64,000 bases of DNA. Origin: an uncultured SAR324 cluster bacterium. GTDB taxonomy: Bacteria; SAR324; NAC60-12. Positions 16,909-26,190 of the stretch are shown piece after piece. A program made the translations under genes and the position numbers. Each line of letters begins with the position of its first letter. Positions within the stretch are counted from its first letter, which is position 1. The notes under the pieces were generated by a model. The model ran no database searches. It was given only the letters and a program-made list of their open reading frames with translations, and was not told the DNA's origin. Where the stretch lies: contig CAJJCY010000003.1 of the NCBI GenBank assembly GCA_905182865.1, positions 457,740 to 521,739 of the forward strand. Reading direction: 5' to 3'.

Positions 16909-17841
16909 ATGAGCAGTTTTATCTTTATGGAAAATATTGGTGGGATCTTCTTAGTTTTCCTCAATGTTGTCACACCAGTTTTTATTCTTGTTGTTATAGG
17001 TTATTTTGTTGGCCCACGTTTAAAAATTGATGCACGGTCACTTTCAAGAACTGCCTATTTTGTGTTCATTCCGGCATTTGTATTTAATATTATCAGTGAG
17101 GCGAAAATTGATTCTGAGTTGGCTTTACGGATGCTCAGTTTTATTCTTGTTACCCAAATTGCGGTTGCTTTGTTGGGTTTTTTGGTTGGTAAAGCTCTGC
17201 GCCAGTCCAGGGAAATTACAGCCGCTTTCGTGCTGATTGCAACGTTTGGCAATGTTGGTAATTTTGGCCTGCCGTTAATTGTATTTCGATTGGGAGAGAC
17301 AGCCCGGACCTTTGCCACTGTTTATTTTGTGGCGACTGTCTTTATTTCTTTTATAATTTGTGTTGGTGTGGCAAGTTGGGCTCGCAGCGGAGGTGTGACA
17401 GCTGTCTTTTCTGTTTTTAAAACACCGGCTTTAATAGCCCTGATTCCGGCTCTTGTTTTCAATATTACTGATGTAGAAGTACCAATTTTTCTATCACGTT
17501 TGAGTGGACTCTTGGGGCAGGCAATGATCCCTGTGATGTTGATTACACTTGGGGTTCAAATGGGAGAGATTCCACGAATTAAGATTAACTTCAACGTTTT
17601 TGCTGCAAGTACAGTACGTTTGATAGGAGGTCCTGTCTTGGCGCTGCTCATTGTACCCTATTTTGGGCTGGAAGGTCTGGAACGCAGTACCGGCATTCTT
17701 CAGGCAGCAATGCCCGCAGCTGTACTTGCTTCAATCATTGCATTGGAATACAAACTGCTTCCTGAATTTGTTACTACGACGGTACTCTTTTCAACGCTTT
17801 ACAGCATTATAACTTTGACAGTTATTCTGACTTTTATCTGA
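16909..17841 (+). CDS. AEC family (auxin efflux carrier-type) transporter
   Basis: A 310-residue membrane protein with about ten hydrophobic segments and the AEC signature ATFGNVGNFGLPLIVFRLG in the middle. It belongs to the family of carriers for organic acids such as malate or malonate. The substrate cannot be read from sequence. It follows nth closely and ends 12 bp before the convergent thiN, with no room for a separate terminator. Length and topology are normal. Confidence 0.88.
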   Translation: MSSFIFMENIGGIFLVFLNVVTPVFILVVIGYFVGPRLKIDARSLSRTAYFVFIPAFVFNIISEAKIDSELALRMLSFILVTQIAVALLGFLVGKALRQSREITAAFVLIATFGNVGNFGLPLIVFRLGETARTFATVYFVATVFISFIICVGVASWARSGGVTAVFSVFKTPALIALIPALVFNITDVEVPIFLSRLSGLLGQAMIPVMLITLGVQMGEIPRIKINFNVFAASTVRLIGGPVLALLIVPYFGLEGLERSTGILQAAMPAAVLASIIALEYKLLPEFVTTTVLFSTLYSIITLTVILTFI

Positions 17842-17853
17842 TTCAGAGTGTTA

Positions 17854-18528
17854 TTAATAATTTGTGGTGTGCTGAACAACAAGTAACAGCTGACCTTTTT
17901 TTAGAGTTACTGATACAGGATTGCTGATTACAAGATTTGAGACTCCGGAAGGTGTTTTTCCTGGAAGCAAATCATGACTGTCCAGAGAAAATTCTAATCC
18001 GTGTGTGACGACACCTTGAGCACCACCGAAAAGCGGCAGCAGAGAAAGAATTGTTCCTAGCGGAAGATTCTCTTTCCAGTTGTCAAGAATAAACTCCATG
18101 CGTTCCAGCGGAGTCCACAAAATGAGGCGGACATTTGGGGTGTATTTAAATAGAATTTCCAGACTTGAAAGGAAATGATCATTACGCCTACCTTCTGCTC
18201 CAAGAATGTGTATTTCAGTGCATTCGTGTTTCAAGCAATGTCGAACTGCTTTGTCGGCATCGTTGGTGTCTTGTTCTTTAACATGAAATAGCCTAGAGTT
18301 TGGTAATTTCTTCCGGACTTCCGGCTTAATTGAATCAAAATCACCAACCACTGCATCCGGGATCAGATTATAGTAGTACAGCTGATTTGCACCCCCATCG
18401 GCTGCTACCCGATAATCTGCTTCTTGCCATAACTGGTGCAACAGCTTTTCCGGTGGAGGATTACCATTGCAGATAATCAAGGCTATTTTTTTGGGTAAGC
18501 CCTCTTTTTGTTTATTAATTTCACTCAT
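17854..18528 (-). CDS. thiN: Thiamine pyrophosphokinase
   Basis: A 224-residue enzyme that makes thiamine diphosphate from thiamine and ATP. The family motifs appear in order: AADGGANQLYYY, DAVVGDFDSIKPE, EQDTNDADKAVRHC (the metal/nucleotide QDxNDxxK motif), LGAEGRRNDHFL, and the C-terminal GVSNLVISNPVSVTL. The start overlaps the 5' region of a divergent thioesterase gene. The size is typical. Confidence 0.9.
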   Translation of the reverse strand: MSEINKQKEGLPKKIALIICNGNPPPEKLLHQLWQEADYRVAADGGANQLYYYNLIPDAVVGDFDSIKPEVRKKLPNSRLFHVKEQDTNDADKAVRHCLKHECTEIHILGAEGRRNDHFLSSLEILFKYTPNVRLILWTPLERMEFILDNWKENLPLGTILSLLPLFGGAQGVVTHGLEFSLDSHDLLPGKTPSGVSNLVISNPVSVTLKKGQLLLVVQHTTNY

Positions 18529-18539
18529 TGAGAAAATTT

Positions 18540-18974
18540 ATGAAAGAACTTTTAAAAACTTTTCCTGTTGTCACAAAAATTCCAGTAATTTGGGGAGACA
18601 TGGATTCATTTCAGCACGTAAATAATGTGATCTATTTTCGTTATTTTGAGAGTGCCCGAATCCAGTATTTTGAGACTTTAGGCTGGCTGAAAATAATTGA
18701 AAAAATGGGCATTGGTCCAATATTAGGCTCCACTTCCTGCCGCTATCGGATTCCCCTCACTTATCCGGACACTGTATTTGCGGGTGCAAAAATAACAGAT
18801 TTGCACGAAAAACGTTTCACAATGGAATATCTGCTCGTCAGTGAGAAGCATGAGGGTCCGGTTGCAGAAGGTACTGGAATTGTGGTGTGCTACAACTATC
18901 AAAAAAGTCAGACAACCACTATTCCGGAAGTCATTCAACAATCTATTGAAAAACTTGAAGACCGCATTTTTTAA
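18540..18974 (+). CDS. Hotdog-fold thioesterase, YbgC/4HBT type
   Basis: A 4HBT acyl-CoA thioesterase of about 144 residues. The start of the hotdog domain reads VIWGDMDSFQHVNNVIYFRYFE, with the catalytic Asp and the HVNN motif. It would hydrolyse an acyl-CoA or aryl-CoA; the substrate is not indicated. A TTG at 18528 could extend it by four residues, but the ATG at 18540 fits better. The stop abuts the stop of the convergent ftsB-like gene. Confidence 0.85.
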   Translation: MKELLKTFPVVTKIPVIWGDMDSFQHVNNVIYFRYFESARIQYFETLGWLKIIEKMGIGPILGSTSCRYRIPLTYPDTVFAGAKITDLHEKRFTMEYLLVSEKHEGPVAEGTGIVVCYNYQKSQTTTIPEVIQQSIEKLEDRIF

Positions 18975-19445
18975 TTAATTATCGGTGCGGGAGGAATCTT
19001 TGTCTGAAGGAGGGAGATAATAAATCAGCTCGGTGGAATGCACTAAACCCAACTCTTTGCGTGCAATCAATTCAATATATTCCGGACTGGTTTTCAATGC
19101 CAAAACTTCTTCTTGCATCAAAGTTTTCTCAACCTTCATCGATTCAAGCTTTTGAAGAAGCATTTGTTCATGCGCTTCCAGTCGGCTGGTGGCTAATATT
19201 CCATAACTCCCAATCACTGAGATTATGAGCATAACCACACCAAACCCTGCAATTAAGACAAGTGAGAACAACGAGCTCCACTCTTCAGTTTCTTTTGCCA
19301 TGCCAACAACAGGAATCTCTTGTACCTTTGGTGGAGAAAACAGTCCGCTAACATACAGAATTCTGTCATGATTCTTAAGCAGTTTTGACTGTTCAACTGG
19401 CTTGTTTTGCTGTTTAAGACTATTTTTTGAAGTTGGGTATTGCAT
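18975..19445 (-). CDS. ftsB: FtsB/DivIC-type septum formation protein
   Basis: A 156-residue bitopic protein: an N-terminal cytoplasmic part of about 55 residues, one membrane segment (LVLIAGFGVVMLIISVIG), then a periplasmic coiled coil (LEAHEQMLLQKLESMKVEKT) and the DivIC/FtsB end block IELIARKELGLVHSTELIYY. FtsB joins FtsL and FtsQ to recruit later divisome proteins. The cytoplasmic part is longer than in E. coli FtsB. Downstream of bactofilin and M23 on the same strand, which suggests one shape and division unit. Confidence 0.78.
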   Translation of the reverse strand: MQYPTSKNSLKQQNKPVEQSKLLKNHDRILYVSGLFSPPKVQEIPVVGMAKETEEWSSLFSLVLIAGFGVVMLIISVIGSYGILATSRLEAHEQMLLQKLESMKVEKTLMQEEVLALKTSPEYIELIARKELGLVHSTELIYYLPPSDKDSSRTDN

Positions 19446-19502
19446 TATTGAAAATTAAAAATAATTATCTGCTGGCCACAGAAGTTTTGTTGCTCAATTA
19501 AA

Positions 19503-19880
19503 TCAGGTTAATGCTTTTTTGCCGGAAGGTTCTTTGTTAAGAATGATGCACTGAGCGTCCAGTTTGGCTCCTTCCTGAATTAAAAGTTTTCCTGAAGGAA
19601 CTTGTACCTCACCTTTAATATTTGCAGTTACATTGACCTCAAGGCGTTCATGGACCAGCAAATCGCCATTGATTTTTCCTGCAACCAGTACTATATTACC
19701 TTCAATCTTTCCTTTGACTTGTCCAGTTTCCGAAACAACAATCTCCTGGTCGCAAAATATGGATCCATCTACTGTTCCACTCACAACCATTTTCTTTTGT
19801 GAGTGGATGGTACCCTCTACATATAGATCCTCACCTAGGAATCCAAGTCCTTTGTTTGCTGCAGTATTTTGGTTCGGCAT
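19503..19880 (-). CDS. Bactofilin
   Basis: A 125-residue bactofilin: an N-terminal tail with GFLGEDLYVEGTI, then the repetitive beta-helix (VVSGTVDGSIFCDQEIVVSE, GQVKGKIEGNIVLVAGKINGDL). Bactofilins polymerise without nucleotides and help localise murein-modifying enzymes. Here it lies directly between an M23 endopeptidase and an FtsB-like gene, a pairing seen for bactofilin-M23 modules in other bacteria. The size is at the short end of the family. Function in this organism is inferred from that context. Confidence 0.9.
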   Translation of the reverse strand: MPNQNTAANKGLGFLGEDLYVEGTIHSQKKMVVSGTVDGSIFCDQEIVVSETGQVKGKIEGNIVLVAGKINGDLLVHERLEVNVTANIKGEVQVPSGKLLIQEGAKLDAQCIILNKEPSGKKALT

Positions 19881-19901
19881 GTTAATTTTTTAGCCTTGCA
19901 C

Positions 19902-21237
19902 TCAATTTCGATAAAGAAGCTGGTCCGGATTAAACCTGGAAATTGGAAACAGAGGGTTTGTATGTCGTCCATTAATAATCATTTCATAGTGTAAATGTGG
20001 ACCAGTAGATTTTCCAGTCGATCCTCCAATCAAACAGCTTATCACCACGTTTAATTTTCTGACCACGTCTTACTTTTATTTTAGAAAGATGAGCATAACG
20101 TGTTCTGTAGCGAACATGATTTTTCTTTCCGGGAAAGAAACCTCTTCCATGTTGTAGTTCCACAAGCAGTCCAAATCCTGATTTGCGGTCTGCAATCCGG
20201 ACAGTGCCATCTGCAGGAGCGTGAATTGGGGTGCCTCTTTTTGCTCTGAAATCAATGCCAGCATGATACTCACGTTTCTTGGTGAACGGATCCGTTCGCA
20301 TTCCAAAATTATCAGATAATGCTCTGCTTCTAACGGGAATCATGGTCGGAGTATGCCTCCAGAAACTTTGATTTCGTTCAATCAACTGGCTTAAATCCTC
20401 CAGTTGGGCCACGGTTTCGTAGTAGTTATCAGAATTATTGTAAAGAAAACTACGCAAACTTCCGGAACTTAACAAAGTTTGCGGTGAGTCGAGTGACAAG
20501 CTATCCAAAATTGTAGGACCTCCACGCCCAGTTTTAGCTTTTACTCGTTTCGTTTTATCGGTTTTGCTGAGTCTTATTCCAGTAGTTTTACTGATCTTTT
20601 TTGTTAGCCGGATGACCGTTGCCTGATTAACTTTGAGGAACTCCATATGTTCAGCCAAATCCTGTTCTGTTTCAACGAGTTGTCCTCGTAACTGCTGAAT
20701 GGTATTTGCCTGTTCTTCAAAACTTCTACGATTTGAAGCAAATTCCTGCAAAGACTGATTAAACAGCAGAAAATCCTGATATATCTGATCCAACCACTGC
20801 ACTGTCTGTTGAGGATTTGTTTGATCCTTGAGTTTTGGTGTACATTGAGCCTCCAATGTCTGGCATATGTAATCATGCAATTCCTCCAACTTATGTGTGG
20901 TGGAACGGGATAGTGCCAAATGTTTCATAAACATTACGTTACTGTTATGTGAAGACTGCTTCAATTCTTCAACATAATTTTCAAGAAACGAAATTCTGGA
21001 CTCCCGACCGTCATAGAGATCAATCCTCTGCTGAAATGCTATCTGATTATTTTCCTGCTTTTCAAGTAACTGGGCCTGCTTCAAGATTGTCAGGTGCTGG
21101 TCGAAAAATTTCCAACCTAAAGCTCCAGCGCCAATCAGTATCAAGGTCAACAAAAAAAACATAAATTTTGACCCAAAATGATACTGGCTTACTCCAAAGT
21201 TACTATCTTTAAGCAGAAGGATTGAAAAGTTTTTCAT
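19902..21237 (-). CDS. M23-family peptidoglycan endopeptidase, membrane-anchored (frame broken once near the end)
   Basis: The protein has a short cytoplasmic N-terminus, one membrane segment (MFFLLTLILIGAGALGW), a long coiled-coil stretch (about 45-260), then an M23/LytM domain with EYHAGIDFRAKRGTPIHAPA (Zn ligands H and D) and YRTRYAHLSKIKV. The last ligand motif, GPHLHYEM, is in the next frame. Reading on in that frame gives LIGGSTGKSTGPHLHYE and a stop at 19902. An indel near 20035-20043 explains the break. All catalytic ligands are present, so it should cut crosslinks or act with a bactofilin on cell shape. Bactofilin starts 21 bp later. Confidence 0.85.
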
Positions 21238-21762
21238 ACAAACATTTATATAGAAAATGGCCGAAAATATCTTATTATATTAACACTATATTAACTTGAC
21301 TACAACCAATTTGAGAATAGCTTTAATCAGATCTGCCGAATAACATCAGTCTGCCGCAGTTGCCGTAACAGATCAGTTATATTCAAATTCTTACTTGACC
21401 AACACGATCGGTACCAACATATACAATAGGTTTCAGTTAATCTGCTTTTACGGATAGAGTTTGTTTATTTTACCAAAAACAGCATCCAAAGACTTTCTTG
21501 CCAAAATCGTGCAAAAGTTATGCATATTTAATCTCACACAGTATTTATGTTGTGAAAGGCTTTCAGCGACGAGACAGGTTTAGAGTTAGTGTATTGTTTC
21601 CGCCAAAGTGATATGGTGTTGCAGCTATGAGGCAGTAACAAGAGGTTGTTTGATCAAGGGATTTAATTGCTTTCCCACAAATCTAAGATCTCTGTTCAGA
21701 AAGAACTGATTAACATCTTAAATTATTATTACAGCCTCAAGTCTCAAAACTTCTTTCAATAC
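21238..21762. other. 525-bp intergenic region without a recognisable gene
   Basis: This stretch lies upstream of the M23 gene and downstream of the GspE/PilB-type ATPase gene, both minus strand. It has several A+T-rich segments, including AATATAAT-like sites near 21270-21300 on the minus strand that could be promoter elements for the M23-bactofilin-ftsB run. I see no tRNA, no conserved hairpin with a T-tract and no coding frame with a plausible start. It may hold a small RNA, but nothing shows that. Confidence 0.4.
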
Positions 21763-23310
21763 TTAAACATTCAGTAACAGCGGCTGTACTTCTTTCCAGT
21801 CAGTCAAACCCTCTTTGGTCAAGCGTTGAGCAGTTTGTTCCATTGTGTGAAAGTAAAGTTCAGGTTCTGGGCGTATCAATTTCTTACCTGTGTCACCAGC
21901 CTGAATCCGGTCTCGTACCAGAGAATTCACCTTCAGAATTTCGTAGACAGGAATGCGGCCGGAGTAGCCCGTACCCCTGCACCTCAAGCAGTTTTTGTCC
22001 GAAGTATTAGGATTTGACTTGTTTCCGTTCTGGTGTGAACAGAGGCGGCGCACTAATCTTTGGGAAACGATTACTGTCAATGTTTCTGCTAATAAATCCG
22101 GAGCAATACCGAGGTTCAACAGACGCTGAATCGCAGTTACAGCATCACTGCTGTGAAGTGTTGAGAGTACCAAATGTCCCGTAAGCGCAGCTTTGACGGC
22201 AATGTTTGCAGTCTCTTCATCTCTTATTTCTCCGATCAACAGAACATCCGGATCCTGACGCAGTGCTGCTCTTAGTGTATCTGCAAAACCCAAACCTTGT
22301 TCCGGTTTGACTGAAACCTGGGTGATACCTTCTATGTGATATTCAACAGGATTTTCGATTGTAAGTATATTCTTTTCTTGTGAATTCAGTGCATTTAGGA
22401 TTGCATAGAGTGTAGTTGTTTTGCCGCTTCCGGTCGGTCCAACCATTAGTATCAAACCGCTTGGAGCCTGGCTTGCCTGATAAAGCATTTCCAAGTCATT
22501 TTTGAAAAAACCGAGTGCTTCCAATTTGTGTTGTACCGGTATCTGATCCAAAAGCCGCAGCACCAGTTTTTCCCCAAATTGACCCGGCAAAGTTGAAACT
22601 CTAACGTCAAAAATGCGATTACTGTTGGAGTTGTATGTGTAGTGTCCGTCTTGAGGACGGCGCCTGACAGCAATGTCCATTCCGGCCAATAATTTAATTC
22701 GTGAGAAAATAAGTGGGTGGAAACTCATCGGCATTGGAGCGGAGTCCTGGAGGTATCCGTCAATCCTGAATCGGACTCTCATCTGATTTTTTTCAGGTTC
22801 AAGATGAATATCTGATCCTCTGCGGGAAATAGCTTCTTCAAACAAATGATGAATTCTGTCGGTTGCAGAAATATCAGCATCTTCAATCTGCAAATGAGAA
22901 GTTTGAAGCAGTGCTTCAATTTGCTGCTGTTGTGCTAAATACCAATAAATCGGTTCGCCGAGATGAAAGGCAACCTGATTCATCTTCAACCAGTTTGACT
23001 GAACTGACAACAGGCAGGCACACTTTGATCCCAGACGCATCGGTAAAATGCCGGTACGTTCATAAAGTTGCTTTGACAAAGGTAGGTTTTCGTAATTTTG
23101 GACTTCATCAAGTGTTGTTGAAAGCAGCGGGAGGTTATAACGGTCTGACATATTCCGGAGAAGGTTAGGTTCTTCCAGCAAATCCATCTGAATCAGACGC
23201 CTTATTTTCTCAAGCTCAGGGAGGTTTTTGAAAGCGCTGCTGGTCTGCCCAATCACTTCCGGATCCAAATCTTCTTTCAGCACCAGTTCATCCAACAAGG
23301 CCATTGTCAT
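21763..23310 (-). CDS. GspE/PilB-type secretion or pilus-assembly ATPase
   Basis: A 515-residue traffic ATPase. The N-terminal MshEN-like domain spans about 1-130. The motor has RRGSDIHLEPEKNQMRVRFR, Walker A GPTGSGKTTTLY, the Asp box, Walker B DVLLIGEIRDEE and the His box STLHSSDAVTAI. A CxxC pair, CLRCRGTGYSGRIPVYEIL, is part of the zinc-binding region typical of GspE/PilB, with a further Cys upstream in RRLCSHQ. It powers pilin polymerisation in type II secretion or type IV pili. No secretin or platform gene is adjacent; a prepilin peptidase gene lies 26 kb away at 49281. I cannot separate GspE from PilB by sequence alone. Confidence 0.9.
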   Translation of the reverse strand: MTMALLDELVLKEDLDPEVIGQTSSAFKNLPELEKIRRLIQMDLLEEPNLLRNMSDRYNLPLLSTTLDEVQNYENLPLSKQLYERTGILPMRLGSKCACLLSVQSNWLKMNQVAFHLGEPIYWYLAQQQQIEALLQTSHLQIEDADISATDRIHHLFEEAISRRGSDIHLEPEKNQMRVRFRIDGYLQDSAPMPMSFHPLIFSRIKLLAGMDIAVRRRPQDGHYTYNSNSNRIFDVRVSTLPGQFGEKLVLRLLDQIPVQHKLEALGFFKNDLEMLYQASQAPSGLILMVGPTGSGKTTTLYAILNALNSQEKNILTIENPVEYHIEGITQVSVKPEQGLGFADTLRAALRQDPDVLLIGEIRDEETANIAVKAALTGHLVLSTLHSSDAVTAIQRLLNLGIAPDLLAETLTVIVSQRLVRRLCSHQNGNKSNPNTSDKNCLRCRGTGYSGRIPVYEILKVNSLVRDRIQAGDTGKKLIRPEPELYFHTMEQTAQRLTKEGLTDWKEVQPLLLNV

Positions 23311-23371
23311 GCTCCATTAAATGCCAGCAGACAAAATGTCTACGTTCCAGTATTTTTGTTTTGAATTTAGA

Positions 23372-24475
23372 TCAGGGTACTAGCATTACCCTATTTTTGT
23401 AGCGCAGGTCAATACTTTTTAATCCTGGATGTTGTTTACCCAATACAGGATAAATGTTTTGGAAGGTGCGTAAGCGTTCGCCGAAATCACGACTTCCCAT
23501 TTGGATCGTCAGCGGAACGGTGCGCAGGGGCTCCGCAGAATCAGGTCGATTCTCAGATGAATTCAGTGGCCAGTTAATTTTCAGGTTTAGCGGATCAGAA
23601 ATATCAATGTGAATTGGCTGAGAAGACCAGTCAACTATTCTGAATTGACCTTCAAGTTTTTTCTGCGTATTTTGCAGTTCAGCTTTTTGAGCTGCAGCCA
23701 TTGTTTGAAATGTTTCTAGGAATCTTAAACCTCTTTCAAGAACCGGTGAATCTAAACTGGAACCAAGTGTTACGGATAGTACCGTCAGTCCGTTGATCAG
23801 TGGCAGGTTTTTATACGGTGAGTCCCGCAGTTCATCAAATGTTAATAGTTTGAGCAGGCGCTGATTTTTTCCAATGAGGACGTACTTTGTTTTTGATAAG
23901 GACGCAGATGAAAAAACATTCGTCTGTTGTGAAAGCTGAAGCAAAGCAACAGGCTGATGTTCACTTATAATAAGGTGAATTTCGTCCGGAAATTTTCTAC
24001 GTATGTCGGTTTTTTGTACAATGGGATGTGTCTGAAGACGAGCTGCAATCTGATATGGATTGAGATCGATCAAACGTTGTCCTTGACGCAGGCCACTTGC
24101 AAAAAGCACATCGGCATCTTTCAGCAACAGGTTACCTTTGATATTGACCCTTGAAAGTGGTTGTTGAAAAAACCATTGACCAACCCAAACACTGCCTCCA
24201 ACCAGCCAAAAAATAAAAATCAGTCCACAGAATCCAATAAATTTTTGAATTAGCCAACGCATTTTCATACGCAAAAATGCGGGTTCATTTTCGACAAAAT
24301 ACGGCGGCATCCAGGAATTGCTGTAACCAGGTTCGGTATTGGGTTTGCGGAGTTTAACGGAAAGGCCCGGGATTGGATTGCTGTGATTTTTACGGACTCT
24401 CATTGATGAGGTCCGGAGCTTTCGCACAACAGGGCGTCGATTTGATTGTCGTTTGAGATCCTGCATGGAAAACAA
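23372..24475 (-). CDS. ftsQ: Cell-division protein FtsQ
   Basis: A 367-residue bitopic protein. The basic cytoplasmic N-terminus (about 85 residues) is followed by a membrane segment (FCGLIFIFWLVGGSVWVGQW), a POTRA domain that starts LSRVNIKGNLLLKDADVLF and reads PIVQKTDIRRKFPDEIHLII, and a beta domain. FtsQ scaffolds FtsB and FtsL at the septum. It is preceded by murB on the same strand, the common murB-ftsQ order, but is followed by a secretion ATPase and not by ftsA-ftsZ. The frame is intact. Confidence 0.88.
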   Translation of the reverse strand: MFSMQDLKRQSNRRPVVRKLRTSSMRVRKNHSNPIPGLSVKLRKPNTEPGYSNSWMPPYFVENEPAFLRMKMRWLIQKFIGFCGLIFIFWLVGGSVWVGQWFFQQPLSRVNIKGNLLLKDADVLFASGLRQGQRLIDLNPYQIAARLQTHPIVQKTDIRRKFPDEIHLIISEHQPVALLQLSQQTNVFSSASLSKTKYVLIGKNQRLLKLLTFDELRDSPYKNLPLINGLTVLSVTLGSSLDSPVLERGLRFLETFQTMAAAQKAELQNTQKKLEGQFRIVDWSSQPIHIDISDPLNLKINWPLNSSENRPDSAEPLRTVPLTIQMGSRDFGERLRTFQNIYPVLGKQHPGLKSIDLRYKNRVMLVP

Positions 24476-24563
24476 GGCTTTCAGTAAATGTTTGGCATTA
24501 TATGGTTTTTAGACAGGATTCTAAACGGATGTTAGCAATCCGTTTATAGTAAACTGCTGAAAG

Positions 24564-25523
24564 TTATCCGTATACTGAACTCTGCAGGATTTGAACCTCA
24601 GACTCCAAATTAATGGAATGCTTGCTAAAAACTGTTTCCCGAACGGTATCAATCAACGATAAAATATCTGTTGAAGAGGCGTTCCCAAGGTTAACAATAA
24701 AATTAGCATGTATTGGACTGATTTGAGCACCACCCCTGATTTTACCTTTTAATCCGGAGGTTTCTATTAAGTGGGCAGCAAAATCTCCAGGAGGATTTTT
24801 GAAGACTGAACCACAGCTGGGTTGATTGAAAGGTTGTTTTTCCATACGGAACTGTTGACATTCAAGCAGTTTTTTTTTTACTGTTTCCGGATCAGATTGC
24901 TGTAATTCAAAAACTGCACTGGTAATAATCCGTCCATAATTTCCCATAAGATCAGAATATCGGTAGCGGAATTCCAGGTTTTGTCTGGCTGAGGAATGTA
25001 AATTACCTTCCATGTCCATCCACTCTGCTTCCTGCAAAAAATCTGCAGTTTCTCCACCGTGTGCACCGGCATTCATGGCAACAGCGCCGCCAATCGTTCC
25101 GGGAATGCCGATCAAGAATTCCATACCTCCCCATCCCTGAGCTACACAGCGTTGAGCAAATGTCACATCGGCCAGTGCCGCTCCCGCAGTGACTCTATTT
25201 TTGCAGGTGGAGGAATTATTTTCTTCGATAGGTACCCAACTTTTGAACTCTCCGCTTAAATGCAAAATTATTCCGGGCCAGACAGTATCGGGGATAAACA
25301 GGTTGGAACCTTTTCCAAGGATAAACCAGGAAATACGGTGTTTGCTTATGAAGGGTAGTAATAGGCTCAGGTCTTCAGCATTGACAACGTCAATCAAACA
25401 CTCTGCAACTCCGCCGACACGCCATGTATTGAAGCGTTTCAAGGATTCTTTTCTGCGTAATCGTGAAGTCAGGGGGACTTTCTCCAACTCCTCCAACCAT
25501 TCCGGTTTTTCTTTGTTTGACAT
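24564..25523 (-). CDS. murB: UDP-N-acetylenolpyruvoylglucosamine reductase MurB
   Basis: A 319-residue flavoenzyme that reduces UDP-GlcNAc-enolpyruvate to UDP-MurNAc. Motifs: FNTWRVGGVAECLID at the FAD site, FILGKGSNLFIPD, GIPGTIGGAVAMNAGAHGGE, RYRYSDL, the catalytic Ser in QPSCGSVFKNP and the C-terminal Glu in NLESEVQIL. The RYRYSDL and Tyr-loop pattern follows the common form. Upstream of ftsQ and downstream of rsfS on the same strand. The gene is complete. Confidence 0.96.
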   Translation of the reverse strand: MSNKEKPEWLEELEKVPLTSRLRRKESLKRFNTWRVGGVAECLIDVVNAEDLSLLLPFISKHRISWFILGKGSNLFIPDTVWPGIILHLSGEFKSWVPIEENNSSTCKNRVTAGAALADVTFAQRCVAQGWGGMEFLIGIPGTIGGAVAMNAGAHGGETADFLQEAEWMDMEGNLHSSARQNLEFRYRYSDLMGNYGRIITSAVFELQQSDPETVKKKLLECQQFRMEKQPFNQPSCGSVFKNPPGDFAAHLIETSGLKGKIRGGAQISPIHANFIVNLGNASSTDILSLIDTVRETVFSKHSINLESEVQILQSSVYG

Positions 25524-25537
25524 TTTTCGACCTTAAA

Positions 25538-26014
25538 TCATTCTGAGGTCATGGACATTTTAGTGCTGTTTTGACCTGGTCCCTGCTCATAAAGCTCTTC
25601 TAATCTGTAATACTTTCGTATTTCAGGATGGAAAACATGGAGGATAATATTTCCATAATCTAAAAGTACCCAGTTCCCTTCACGCTCACCTTCAATGCCT
25701 AAAGAAGCCTCTCCTTCCCGCTTCAAATTATGTTCTACATTTTCTGCAATCCCTCTGCAGTGCAACTGCGAACGACCTTCACAAATCAGCAAATAATCCG
25801 CCAGACTTGAACGATGCTGTGCATCAATCAAAACAACATTTCGTCCGGCTTGCGCCAAATACAGTGCTGCGGTTATTAAAGCTCGGTCCGAATCATCAGC
25901 AATTGCCTTGTCCAAATTATTTTCATAATTTAATTCCCCTTGAGCAGCAGTTGATCCAGATCTTGGAATATATTTATGATTAAAGTATCCTGTGTTAAAA
26001 AGTTCGAATACCAC
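25538..26014 (-). CDS. rsfS: Ribosome silencing factor RsfS (Iojap family)
   Basis: RsfS binds L14 on the 50S and blocks subunit joining during starvation. The family core is visible: VVLIDAQHRSSLADYLLICE, then EGEREGNWVLLDYGNIILHV and FHPEIRKYYRLEELY. The frame starts at a GTG (26014) and gives 158 residues, with about 35 poorly conserved residues before the core, so the true start may be later. It is followed by murB with a 14-bp gap, which suggests one transcript. Confidence 0.88.
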   Translation of the reverse strand: MVFELFNTGYFNHKYIPRSGSTAAQGELNYENNLDKAIADDSDRALITAALYLAQAGRNVVLIDAQHRSSLADYLLICEGRSQLHCRGIAENVEHNLKREGEASLGIEGEREGNWVLLDYGNIILHVFHPEIRKYYRLEELYEQGPGQNSTKMSMTSE

Positions 26015-26021
26015 ACTTATC

Positions 26022-26053
26022 TGTCATCCAGACGAAGCTTCATGTGAATGACA
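26022..26053. repeat. 32-bp imperfect palindrome centred on GAAGCTTC
   Basis: The arms TGTCATcCA and TGaATGACA flank a centre GAAGCTTC. It lies just upstream of rsfS (start at 26014). There is no T-tract on either side, so it is not a standard terminator; an operator or a small dispersed repeat are both possible. Confidence 0.55.
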
Positions 26054-26117
26054 AGCTGTTATTACTTTTTCCAAAAGTTTAAATATTTATTTAATAAAAT
26101 TTCAATGCAGAAAACAT

Positions 26118-26190
26118 CAGGGACGTGACATGATGGGTCTCAAGGCTTTACGCAAAGCCTTAAACCTTAAACCTCAAAACAACGTCCCTG
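26118..26190. repeat. Nested inverted repeats at the end of the radical SAM gene
   Basis: The outer arms, CAGGGACGT (26118-26126) and ACGTCCCTG (26182-26190), enclose an inner hairpin AAGGCTTT / AAAGCCTT with a 4-base loop (26142-26161). The outer right arm lies within the last codons of the YhcC-type gene. A large stem could form in its 3' mRNA end and may stop transcription or protect the transcript, but there is no clear U-tract. Confidence 0.45.
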
